A stretch of 64,000 nucleotides of DNA from Roseburia sp. (GTDB lineage: Bacteria; Bacillota_A; Clostridia; Lachnospirales; Lachnospiraceae). The DNA is taken from NCBI GenBank assembly GCA_019411365.1, contig DXQT01000001.1, positions 133,860 to 197,859 on the forward strand, given 5' to 3'. Each line of letters opens with the position of its first letter. Position 1 is the first letter of the stretch. Below are positions 7,429 through 15,496 of the stretch, in pieces. The notes under the pieces are model-generated. The model was not told where the DNA came from and made no database searches. It was given only the letters and a program-made list of their open reading frames with translations. The position numbers and the translations under genes were made by a program.

Positions 7429-9306
7429 TTGATATGGTTTTCTGATATTTTTCACAAATTTCCACGCTTAAGCCGGATATCCACACTTTTTCTCATTTTG
7501 CTGGTCGTTTTCCCCACAGTTTTCTTAGACGGATGCGCTTTCTCCAGGCATGCTCCGGATCAGTCTGCCCGTATCTCTTCCGGATATGAACCGGAGCAGA
7601 CAGATTCTGTTTCTTCTGAATCTACTGACAATGACAATCAACGCGCTGACAGCTCCTCCGCGAATACCTTTGACGAATTTTTACTGCAGCTTTTCCGCTC
7701 GGAGGCTGCCCTGAATACCATAAACCTTCATTTTTCCCTCTCCTCCCCGGAATCTTACGGAATCACAGAAGTTCCAATTTCACTTGGCAGTATTTCCAGT
7801 CAGGCATCAAAGGAAAACCGTGCAGCCCTGGAAAACACGACTGCCGCCCTAAAACGTTTTGACCGCGAAAAACTTTCCAAAACCCGGCAGCTGACTTACG
7901 ATATTTTGTCGGATTACCTTGCTATGGAGCAAAAGGGGACTGATTTTTCACTTTATGAAGAATACTTAAACCCTTCCTCCGGCACTCAGGCACAGCTTCC
8001 AGTACTTTATGAAGAGTATCGTTTTTCCTCCGAAGATGACATCAAAACTTACCTGAAACTGCTGCCCCTGACCGGTTCCTATTTTAACCAGATCATTGCT
8101 TTTGAAAAACAAAAAGCTGCCGCCGGGCTCTTTATGTCCGATGCCATCTGTAAAAGTGTGATCGAACAGTGTTCCCGTTTTGCAGACGATGGGGACGATC
8201 ATTATCTGATCTTAACTTTCAATAAAAAAGTGGATGCTTTTAAGGATCTGTCAGATGAACAGAAGACCGCCTATAAAAAACAAAATGAAAAGATTGTAAA
8301 AGAAGTGATTTTCCCTGCCTATACTTCACTGGCATCTTCCTTAACCAGCCTGCTTGGCAGCGGAAAAAATGAAAAAGGGCTCTGTTATCTGAAACACGGC
8401 AGAGATTATTACGAATATCTCGTCTACGAAAATACCGGCTGTGCGGATTCGATTGCGGATATACAGACTATGATCGGTCAGAAAAGACTTTCTGATCTAA
8501 GTGAAGCGGCCGCCCTGACGGATTCAAATCCCTCTCTCTGGAAAGATGCACAGAAAGCTTCTCTTTCCTATGCAGAACCCGCCTCTGTTTTAGAACAGTT
8601 GAAAGAACAGATGCAGGCAGATTTCCCAAAGGCTCCGGATGTCTCTTACACCGTCAGTCCTATTGAGGAATGTATGGAAGATTATCTTGCACCAGCTTAT
8701 TATATCACTGCACCAATTGATGATTACAATGCCAATTCAATCTATATCAATGCAAAAACGGATGCATCCACCATGCGGTATTTCACAACGCTCGCCCATG
8801 AGGGTTTTCCCGGCCACCTGTATCAGACGATCATGTCCTATCAGTCCGGACTGCCGGCGATACGCAGTATTTTAAACTATCCGGGATATGTGGAAGGCTG
8901 GGCGACCTATGTGGAGATGATGTCCTATCATTATGCCGGGCTGAGGGAGGATGCCGCAACGCTTCTCGCCTTAAACCAGTCTGCCCTTTTAAGCCTTTAT
9001 GCCTCGACCGATATCGGCATCCATTATGATGGCTGGTCGCTTGCCGATACGATAAAATTCTGGAACGATTACGGGATCAGCGATCCGGACACCATTGCAG
9101 AGATTTACCGCTATATCATATCAGAACCGGCAAATTATCTCCGTTATTATGTGGGTTATCTGCAGTTTCTGGAATTAAAGGACTATGCAAAGGAAATCTT
9201 TGGCAGTGATTATAATGAAATCTCATTTCATCAGGCAGTGCTTTCGATCGGCCCGGCACCGTTTCAAATCGTAAAGGATTATCTGAAAGATTTTTACCAG
9301 AAGTGA
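7429..9306 (+). CDS. DUF885 family lipoprotein, putative zinc metallopeptidase
   Basis: A roughly 625-residue surface lipoprotein. An in-frame ATG exists at 7264 but overlaps spmA, and its first 55 codons look non-coding. I choose the TTG at 7429: it has GAGG ten bases upstream and opens directly into a signal peptide (STLFLILLVVFPTVFLDGC) with lipobox LDGC. The C-terminal half carries the DUF885 motifs TTLAHEGFPGHLYQ (HExxPGH-type zinc site) and GYVEGWATYVEMMSYHYAG, and YNANSIYINAKTD precedes them. The substrate is unknown; the family resembles M32-like carboxypeptidases. A Ser/Asp-rich linker follows the lipidated Cys. It is a single gene, convergent with rsmI with a 5-bp gap. Confidence 0.88.
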   Translation: MIWFSDIFHKFPRLSRISTLFLILLVVFPTVFLDGCAFSRHAPDQSARISSGYEPEQTDSVSSESTDNDNQRADSSSANTFDEFLLQLFRSEAALNTINLHFSLSSPESYGITEVPISLGSISSQASKENRAALENTTAALKRFDREKLSKTRQLTYDILSDYLAMEQKGTDFSLYEEYLNPSSGTQAQLPVLYEEYRFSSEDDIKTYLKLLPLTGSYFNQIIAFEKQKAAAGLFMSDAICKSVIEQCSRFADDGDDHYLILTFNKKVDAFKDLSDEQKTAYKKQNEKIVKEVIFPAYTSLASSLTSLLGSGKNEKGLCYLKHGRDYYEYLVYENTGCADSIADIQTMIGQKRLSDLSEAAALTDSNPSLWKDAQKASLSYAEPASVLEQLKEQMQADFPKAPDVSYTVSPIEECMEDYLAPAYYITAPIDDYNANSIYINAKTDASTMRYFTTLAHEGFPGHLYQTIMSYQSGLPAIRSILNYPGYVEGWATYVEMMSYHYAGLREDAATLLALNQSALLSLYASTDIGIHYDGWSLADTIKFWNDYGISDPDTIAEIYRYIISEPANYLRYYVGYLQFLELKDYAKEIFGSDYNEISFHQAVLSIGPAPFQIVKDYLKDFYQK

Positions 9307-9311
9307 CGAAT

Positions 9312-10157
9312 CTACTCTTCCTTCAGCAGTGCCTGATATACATCCCGTTTGCTCATGCCGCGGTCTTTTGCCACCAGTTTCATCGCCTCTTTGCGCGGTG
9401 TCCCCTGGCTTTCATATACCTGCATATGTTCCTCTAACGACATATCCTCCCAGGACTTTCTTGCCTCCTCGGCAAGTTCCTCGAAGGTTTTTCCATGAAT
9501 CACGAGCACATACTCTCCGCGCGGCTCATTTTCACCATAATAGACAAGGCTGTCCGACAACGTCGTACGCATCTTTTCCTCATAGCGTTTTGTGAGTTCC
9601 CGGCAGATAGAGATCTGCCGGTCTCCGAGCGTATCATACAGTTCTTCTAATGTTTTGACCAGATGATGCGGCGCCTCATAAATGATGATCGTGCGCGTTT
9701 CGTCCTTTAATTCCTGTAAAATAGCAGCCCGCTCTTTTTTCTCCCGCGGCAGAAATGCCTCAAACGCAAAACGTCTTGTTGGAAGCCCGGACATCGTAAG
9801 CGCCGTAATACATGCCGCTGCTCCCGGCAGGGAAGTCACTTCGATCCCTTCCTCATAACAGATGCGCACTAAATCTTCGCCCGGATCGGAAATTCCCGGC
9901 GTACCCGCATCCGTGATCAGCGCAATGTTTTTTCCTTCCCGCAGCTTATCTGCAAGCTGATATGCTTTTTCTATCTTATTGTATTCATGATAACTCGTCA
10001 TCGGCGTTTTGATCTCAAAATGATTCAACAGCTTAATGGAATTTCTGGTATCTTCCGCTGCGATCAGATCCACTTCCTTTAATGTGCGAAGCACCCGGTA
10101 GGTGATATCCTCAAGATTGCCGATCGGTGTTGCACATAAATATAATTTTCCTGCCAT
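9312..10157 (-). CDS. rsmI: 16S rRNA (cytidine1402-2'-O)-methyltransferase
   Basis: A 281-residue SAM-dependent methyltransferase of the tetrapyrrole-methylase fold that modifies C1402 in the ribosomal decoding centre. Visible motifs are GKLYLCATPIGNLEDIT, AAEDTRNSIKLLNHF, NIALITDAGTPGISDPGEDLVR, SLPGAAACITALTMSGLPT and ERAAILQELKDE. The C-terminal helix-turn-helix region SKRDVYQALL is typical. The ATG at 10157 is preferred over the one at 10169 because GGAGAG lies just ahead of it. In B. subtilis rsmI (yabC) sits in the holB-ricT block; here it is detached from that block by 20 kb. Confidence 0.96.
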   Translation of the reverse strand: MAGKLYLCATPIGNLEDITYRVLRTLKEVDLIAAEDTRNSIKLLNHFEIKTPMTSYHEYNKIEKAYQLADKLREGKNIALITDAGTPGISDPGEDLVRICYEEGIEVTSLPGAAACITALTMSGLPTRRFAFEAFLPREKKERAAILQELKDETRTIIIYEAPHHLVKTLEELYDTLGDRQISICRELTKRYEEKMRTTLSDSLVYYGENEPRGEYVLVIHGKTFEELAEEARKSWEDMSLEEHMQVYESQGTPRKEAMKLVAKDRGMSKRDVYQALLKEE

Positions 10158-10247
10158 CGTTCTCTCCATTTTCGGAATATTATGCTGATTCTTATTAGCA
10201 CATTATAAAACCACTCCGTAAAATTGACAAGAAAATCCTGCGTTATA

Positions 10248-11081
10248 CTAAGATAAGCTTTCATGTTCAATTAATTGATTCACCTTCCTGCGGAGTCCAA
10301 TGAACTCATCCGTATCTTTGAGTGACAGATCACGATCATATGGCAGCAATACCGGAACCTCTGCCTTTACGGTTCCCGGTCTCTGTGTCAGCACATAAAT
10401 TTTACTGGATAAAAAGACTGCCTCCTCTATATCGTGTGTGACAAAAATAACAGTCGGCTTTTCCTCCTGCCAGATCTGGCGCATTAAAAGCTGCATGTCC
10501 GCTTTGGTCTGCGGGTCTAAGGCAGAGAACGGTTCATCCATGAGTAATACCTCCGGGCTGTTTGCCAGTGCTCTCGCGATCGCAACCCTCTGTTTCATAC
10601 CACCGGAAAGCTCCCTTGGATAACTGTCACGGAATTTTTCCAGTTTGATGATCTTTAAATATTTATTCAGAATCTCTTCCTGCTGGTCCGCCGGCATTTT
10701 CCGCAGTTTTAATCCAAACTTAATGTTATCTCCGACTGTCATCCACGGAAAAAGTGTATAGGACTGGAATACCATGCCACGATCCGCTCCAGGACCTATG
10801 ATGTCACGATCCTGAATGACGATCTTTCCCGATGTCGCAGTGTCAAGGCCGCCGATCATACGCAAAAGAGTGGATTTACCACAGCCGGACGGTCCTACGA
10901 TCGAAACAAATTCATTTTCCATGACATTGATATTCACATCTTTCATCGCCTTGACATCGCCCTTGGCAGATGGATATATTTTCTGCAGATCTCTGACATA
11001 AACGGTACTGTTTGCAAGATTTGCCTCTATATGATCTTCCGCAGGCGGAAGTATATTCTTTTTTTTCTTAAAAAATCCCAT
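10248..11081 (-). CDS. ABC transporter ATP-binding protein (SsuB/TauB type)
   Basis: A 277-residue ATPase of the nitrate/sulfonate/taurine import family, energising the permease encoded next to it. It has Walker A GPSGCGKST, Q-loop SYTLFPWMTV, signature LSGGMKQRVAIARAL, Walker B VLLMDEPFSALD and the switch histidine FVTHDIEEA. An N-terminal extension of about 30 residues is charged. It is the last gene of the substrate-binding protein / permease / ATPase set (27 bp after the permease). Given its position behind the guanidine/urea carboxylase genes and PII proteins, it probably imports guanidine, urea or a related nitrogen compound. Confidence 0.93.
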   Translation of the reverse strand: MGFFKKKKNILPPAEDHIEANLANSTVYVRDLQKIYPSAKGDVKAMKDVNINVMENEFVSIVGPSGCGKSTLLRMIGGLDTATSGKIVIQDRDIIGPGADRGMVFQSYTLFPWMTVGDNIKFGLKLRKMPADQQEEILNKYLKIIKLEKFRDSYPRELSGGMKQRVAIARALANSPEVLLMDEPFSALDPQTKADMQLLMRQIWQEEKPTVIFVTHDIEEAVFLSSKIYVLTQRPGTVKAEVPVLLPYDRDLSLKDTDEFIGLRRKVNQLIEHESLS

Positions 11082-11108
11082 ATGCTAAAACCTTACCTTT
11101 CTAACGGT

Positions 11109-11891
11109 TTACGCAGCCGCCCACGGAAACAGTTTTTTATTTAAAAATGCAAAAATACGGTCCGTAATCAGTCCAAGCAGACCGATCAAAATAATGTTGG
11201 CAAAAATAGCGTCCGTCTTTAAGAAACGCTGCGATTTTAAGATTGTGTATCCAAGTCCTGTATTTGCAGCTACCAGTTCGGCGCTGACCAAATAGGTCCA
11301 CGCCCAGCCGATCATCATACGCAGTGTTTCCATCAGTCTTGGCATCATTGCCGGAATCAGGATCTTAAAGATCGTCTTTGGAGTGTTTGAACCTAACGTA
11401 TACCCGGCATTGATCAGATCATCCGGTACCGCAAGCGCATCATCCGCAACCATTAATACAAGTTGGAAAAATGTACCGATAAAAATGACCGTGATCTTCG
11501 CACTTTCTTCGATTCCTACCCATACCATGATAAGAGGTACAAATGCCGGAACCGGCATATAACGGACAAACTCACACAGTGGGCGAATAAATGCTTCTGC
11601 CTTTTTGAATGTTCCAACTAAAATACCGATCGGAACACCTAAAAGAACCGCATATACAAAACCAAGAGTGATACGGTAAATACTAATGCCTGTGTTCTGA
11701 AGCAGGCTTCCATCCTTGATGGACTCTATATAGTAGTTCACCACATTTTGTGGTTTCGGGAGAAAAATTTCCTTGATCGCTCCACTTTCACTTGCAATCA
11801 GCCACGCAGCAAGTACAATGACAAATGAAAGTATTGCAAACAATAGATATTTTTTTCTGTCGATTTCCTTTCTTATCTTAATTCGAATCAT
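11109..11891 (-). CDS. ABC transporter permease (SsuC/TauC type)
   Basis: A 260-residue permease of the BPD_transp_1 family with about six membrane helices. Positions of note are helix 1 (LLFAILSFVIVLAAWLIAS), the LGFVYAVLLGVPIGILVGTF segment and the EAA-loop region GYTLGSNTPKTIFKILIPAM, which contacts the ATPase. Its start codon overlaps the stop of the substrate-binding protein by one base, indicating translational coupling. Transporters of this family linked to carboxylase/CgdAB clusters are thought to import guanidine; that assignment is inferred here from context. Confidence 0.93.
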   Translation of the reverse strand: MIRIKIRKEIDRKKYLLFAILSFVIVLAAWLIASESGAIKEIFLPKPQNVVNYYIESIKDGSLLQNTGISIYRITLGFVYAVLLGVPIGILVGTFKKAEAFIRPLCEFVRYMPVPAFVPLIMVWVGIEESAKITVIFIGTFFQLVLMVADDALAVPDDLINAGYTLGSNTPKTIFKILIPAMMPRLMETLRMMIGWAWTYLVSAELVAANTGLGYTILKSQRFLKTDAIFANIILIGLLGLITDRIFAFLNKKLFPWAAA

Positions 11892-12961
11892 TATTCTGCC
11901 CCCTTAATGTAGGTATCATCCAAAATAGAGCTTAAATCATCCGGGATCTCATCGATCATCTTGGTTGATAACAGGAACTCCGCCGATTTCTGTAACGTAT
12001 AAGAAAGATAGGTATAATCATCTCCGTCTTTAAAAGTTTCTTCATTCTTTGCCTTATCAAAAATAGTAACACCGTCTAACATGGTCATATAATCATCTCT
12101 GGTAAGTTCTGCACCGTCGCAGATTGCCTGAATGAAATCATCATCTCTTGCATTTAATTTTTCAACACCATCAAACCAGGAATCGACGATTTTCTGTACC
12201 GCATCGGAACTTGAATCCAGCACTTCCTGTCTGACCGCAAGTGTATCCGGGATCAAACCAGGCTCTTCCTTTGTACTGTACAAAAGTTTTCCACCTGCAC
12301 CTATCGCTGTGGAAAGTGTCGGCTCCCAGAGCACTGCTGCATCGATACTTCCCGCAATGAATGCCGGGCCTGCATCGTTAATCGTCATATTGACAAAGTT
12401 GACATCATCGACCGTCATATTGTTTTCTTCTAATATTTTCAGCAAAAACATATGCTCTAAGGTACCAACCTCAGTTGCAACTGTCTTACCCTTTAAATCT
12501 TCAATACTGTTAATTCCATCCTGTACCACGATACCATCTGCACCGTAGGAATTATCATTGACTAAAACAACTTTAAAATCCACACCCTCATTGACCGGCG
12601 CTACCGCATCGGAAGCTGCGATACAGATACCATCCACCTGTCCGGAATAGAATGCAGTTAGGGAATCACTGTATACCGGGAAGAACTGGAGGTCAACATA
12701 GACACCATTCTGTTCAAAAATACCAGTGTCCTTCACGCCATACCATGCATACCAGCCGGACATCGGACTGACACCAAGGATGAACGGATTGCTCTCTGTT
12801 CCTTTTGCCTCTCCTGCATCTGCGGTCTTTTCCGTCGCTTTTGCACTATCACCATTTGCTGTACTGTTTCCTGATGTGCTGTTATTTCCACATCCTCCTA
12901 ACATGGCAAGTGCCATCATTGCAATGAGCAGAATACTGATACTTCTCTTAATTTTTTTCAT
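11891..12961 (-). CDS. ABC transporter substrate-binding lipoprotein (SsuA/NMT1-like)
   Basis: A 356-residue extracytoplasmic binding protein. The signal peptide ISILLIAMMALAMLGGC ends in lipobox LGGC, followed by a Ser/Asn/Ala-rich linker. The mature domain shows the NMT1/SsuA pattern: WYGVKDTGIFEQNGVYVDLQ, FYSGQVDGICIAASDAV, INSIEDLKGKTVATEVGTLEH, NDAGPAFIAGSIDAAVLWEP, and a C-terminal DEIPDDLSSILDDTYI helix. It resembles the damaged gene at 21642-22290, so the locus probably once held two related binding proteins. The ligand is not determinable from sequence; context favours guanidine or another small nitrogen compound. Confidence 0.93.
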   Translation of the reverse strand: MKKIKRSISILLIAMMALAMLGGCGNNSTSGNSTANGDSAKATEKTADAGEAKGTESNPFILGVSPMSGWYAWYGVKDTGIFEQNGVYVDLQFFPVYSDSLTAFYSGQVDGICIAASDAVAPVNEGVDFKVVLVNDNSYGADGIVVQDGINSIEDLKGKTVATEVGTLEHMFLLKILEENNMTVDDVNFVNMTINDAGPAFIAGSIDAAVLWEPTLSTAIGAGGKLLYSTKEEPGLIPDTLAVRQEVLDSSSDAVQKIVDSWFDGVEKLNARDDDFIQAICDGAELTRDDYMTMLDGVTIFDKAKNEETFKDGDDYTYLSYTLQKSAEFLLSTKMIDEIPDDLSSILDDTYIKGAE

Positions 12962-12991
12962 ATGGTTGTCCTCCTCTTCCTCTTACTACGC

Positions 12992-13333
12992 TTACATGAT
13001 CGCTTCAATTCCTTTTTCTCCGGTTCTTACGCGGATCGCATCATTAACCGGAAGTACAAAAATTTTTCCGTCTCCGGCATGATTCGTCTTATTAACCTCC
13101 ACAACCGTGTCGATCAGTTTCTGTAAATCTTCATCCCTGACAAACATATCGATCATTCTTTTTGCGACCAGTCTGTGTTTTACCGGTGCGCCCTCATCAT
13201 AATCGTAATGTACCGGACATTTTCCCCGCCCGATGATCTCACGGATCGTCATGGAATGAAATCCCGCCTGGTCTAAGGCATCTTTTGTCGGAAAATACAT
13301 TTTCGGTCTTAATATAATCATTACCTCTTTCAT
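12992..13333 (-). CDS. PII-family nitrogen regulator, NifI2-like
   Basis: A 113-residue PII signal protein. It opens MKEVMIILRPKMYFPTKDALDQAGF and keeps the ATP-binding region NHAGDGKIFVLPVNDAIRVRTGEKG. The T-loop is unlike GlnB/GlnK: after IIGRGKCPVHYDYDEGAPV it reads KHRLVAKRMIDMFV, as in NifI2 proteins, and the uridylylatable GlnB tyrosine context is absent. NifI proteins sense 2-oxoglutarate/ATP and bind their target directly. It lies 15 bp after the NifI1-like gene and 30 bp before the transporter genes, so the pair probably controls the transporter or carboxylase. A GGAGGTG site precedes the start. Confidence 0.88.
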   Translation of the reverse strand: MKEVMIILRPKMYFPTKDALDQAGFHSMTIREIIGRGKCPVHYDYDEGAPVKHRLVAKRMIDMFVRDEDLQKLIDTVVEVNKTNHAGDGKIFVLPVNDAIRVRTGEKGIEAIM

Positions 13334-13348
13334 CGCGGCACCTCCGTC

Positions 13349-13675
13349 CTATAACTCGTCTTTTCCACTGCTGATCGTGATTGCACGCTCCACATCGCTG
13401 ACAAAAATTTTTCCATCTCCGTAGGTTCCGTTTTTATCCACTCTCGCGTTCTCAACAATTACTTTCAGCACCTTATCCACGTCCCCATCTTCCACAACAA
13501 GCATGATCAGTTCTTTGGGGATTTCATCATAATAGGTGTCACCTACTTTTAAACCTTTCTGTTTTCCACGTCCAAGCACGCTCATTTTGGTTGCTGCTGC
13601 AAAACCGCCTGCAAGCAGTGCATCGAGCACATCCTCTGATTTTTCCGGTCTGACAATCGCTTTTATCATCTTCAT
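13349..13675 (-). CDS. PII-family nitrogen regulator, NifI1-like
   Basis: A 108-residue PII protein. MKMIKAIVRPEKSEDVLDALL opens the ferredoxin-like fold, followed by TKMSVLGRGKQKGLKVGD and YYDEIPKELIMLVV, a T-loop pattern I associate with NifI1, then GTYGDGKIFVSDVERAITISSG in the nucleotide site. The ATG at 13675 follows GGAGG by 8 nt and is preferred over an ATG at 13711. NifI1/NifI2 pairs are classically found between nifH and nifD, where they switch off nitrogenase. No nif gene is present here; the pair instead lies between allophanate hydrolase and an ABC importer. Confidence 0.9.
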   Translation of the reverse strand: MKMIKAIVRPEKSEDVLDALLAGGFAAATKMSVLGRGKQKGLKVGDTYYDEIPKELIMLVVEDGDVDKVLKVIVENARVDKNGTYGDGKIFVSDVERAITISSGKDEL

Positions 13676-13773
13676 ATTTGTTTCCTCCATTTCTTCCTGC
13701 TTATTGTTCATTAACTACTTCATTCCTTATTTATGCCTTTTATCATTACATGTTTGTTATTACGTCTTTATTG

Positions 13774-15480
13774 TTACACTTCGTACTTCCCGATATCAGT
13801 GATCTCCTTTGCGTTTGCCAGCCCGTATTCCTCACAAAGAAAACCTTTAACGATCCTGCCATCGGATAATTCCACATCCCCGATACAGAGTGGTTTCCTG
13901 ATCTGACCTAAAAATGCTCCGACACTCACAACCGGCAGTTCATAGATATCAACTGCGATCGCAGCGCCTTTTTTATCGTCATACACCATCCCCGGTTTTT
14001 CCGGTACCGTATCCAGACGGTACAGCCTGTAATGTGGTGCGGTGTTTACACTTTCCCGATAGGAAGCCCCAAGTTCTGTCAGCTGGCTTTCCAGAGGAAA
14101 TCCTTTTTTGTGCAGTCCGCATACCGCAAACGGGATACTCTGTGTCTTTAAAAACTGTTCCGCCGTGCCAAGGATCTCGCCCTCCTGATCGGATAATGAG
14201 AAAATGGTAATTCCAAACGGAATGCTTGTATCTGCCGTATTTTCCGGCACTGCTATGGCGCACATATCAAGCAGGTTACAGTGATTTGTATAAAGTCCCA
14301 TCTGACTGTTTGTGGAAATCGGATCTTTTCTGACATCATCTCTTTTAAATGTACCGCCCGCCGTCGGCATGATAAGAACGGCGTCTTTTAAAATGTGTCT
14401 TGCCCGCATCCGGTATTCCTGTAATTGGTGCATCGCCTCGAATACTTTTCTTGCCGTGTGTTCCGGTTTATCGCCTGACCTTAAAATTGTTTCTGTTACC
14501 GGAAATACTTTTCCCGGGTGGCTCTCCACGAAATCACCGAGATCTTTCCAGCGCTCTGCCACCCAGGGTCCGTCATAAAGAATGGATGCTGCCTTTGAAA
14601 ACATCGTGTAATCGATATATTCCACGGTAATTCCCATATCCTCGATCCGCTTTTTCGCCTGTTCCCATTTTGCTTTGTACATATCTTCATATGGTCCGTA
14701 AAATGTCACACCGTCTTTTGCCAGACAGATTTTTTTCGGAAGTTTTGGCAGTGGCTCTTTGTACTCCCTTGACCAGCAGCACTCTTCATCCACGCCGCGT
14801 GCCGCAAGGTTGACTTTCTCTGCATCTTCCAGGCTGTTTGCAAACACGGTGACACAGTCAAGGCTTGCGCATGCCGGAACCACTCCTTTGGTCGACCAGG
14901 CGCCGAGAGACGGCTTGTAGCCGACCAGACAGTTTAATGCTGCCGGTATACGGCCGGAACCTGCGGTATCTGTTCCCAGTGAGAACGCTGCCATTCCAAG
15001 TGCCACAGAGACTGCGGAACCGGAACTTGATCCACCGCTGATCAGCTCTGGATCAAGTGCGTTTTTTACTTCTCCATAAGGGCTTCTTGTTCCGACAAGA
15101 CCTGTTGCAAACTGGTCTAAGTTGGTTTTCCCGACCGGAAATGCACCTGTCTCGATCAGTTTTTTTACAACCGCTGCATCTTCTTTTGGATCATATGCAT
15201 AATCCGGACACGCTGCTGTCGTAGGAGATCCCGCCACATCAATGTTGTCCTTGACTGCAAACGGGATACCCCATAATGGAAGCGATTCCATATCTTTTGG
15301 AAGTTTTTTAATGTAACCCATCATCCGTTTCAGATCCGGCGCGACAATCCAGATATTATAATCCCTGTACTTTTCTGCCCGGCGCACGATCTCGCCGGCA
15401 AGCTCCTCCGGAGTAAGTGATCCTTCTTTATAACTGTTTCTGATCCATGTCATTGTCAGTTTTTTGGGGAAATATTTCAT
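13774..15480 (-). CDS. atzF: Allophanate hydrolase
   Basis: A 568-residue amidase-signature enzyme that hydrolyses allophanate to ammonia and CO2. The catalytic Ser-cisSer-Lys machinery is visible: GIPFAVKDNIDVAG (Lys), SGGSSSGSAVSVALG and GTDTAGSGRIPAALN. The C-terminal ~120 residues (VCGLHKKGFPLESQLTELGA... APHYRLYRL... AAIAVDIYELP... IGDVELSDGRIVKGFLCE) form the AtzF C-terminal domain, so the protein is full length. The ATG at 15480 follows AAAGGAGAG and lies 16 bp after the carboxylase stop; an ATG at 15519 inside the carboxylase is less likely. It is the third enzyme of the guanidine/urea breakdown operon. Confidence 0.95.
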   Translation of the reverse strand: MKYFPKKLTMTWIRNSYKEGSLTPEELAGEIVRRAEKYRDYNIWIVAPDLKRMMGYIKKLPKDMESLPLWGIPFAVKDNIDVAGSPTTAACPDYAYDPKEDAAVVKKLIETGAFPVGKTNLDQFATGLVGTRSPYGEVKNALDPELISGGSSSGSAVSVALGMAAFSLGTDTAGSGRIPAALNCLVGYKPSLGAWSTKGVVPACASLDCVTVFANSLEDAEKVNLAARGVDEECCWSREYKEPLPKLPKKICLAKDGVTFYGPYEDMYKAKWEQAKKRIEDMGITVEYIDYTMFSKAASILYDGPWVAERWKDLGDFVESHPGKVFPVTETILRSGDKPEHTARKVFEAMHQLQEYRMRARHILKDAVLIMPTAGGTFKRDDVRKDPISTNSQMGLYTNHCNLLDMCAIAVPENTADTSIPFGITIFSLSDQEGEILGTAEQFLKTQSIPFAVCGLHKKGFPLESQLTELGASYRESVNTAPHYRLYRLDTVPEKPGMVYDDKKGAAIAVDIYELPVVSVGAFLGQIRKPLCIGDVELSDGRIVKGFLCEEYGLANAKEITDIGKYEV

Positions 15481-15496
15481 ATTTATCACTCTCCTT

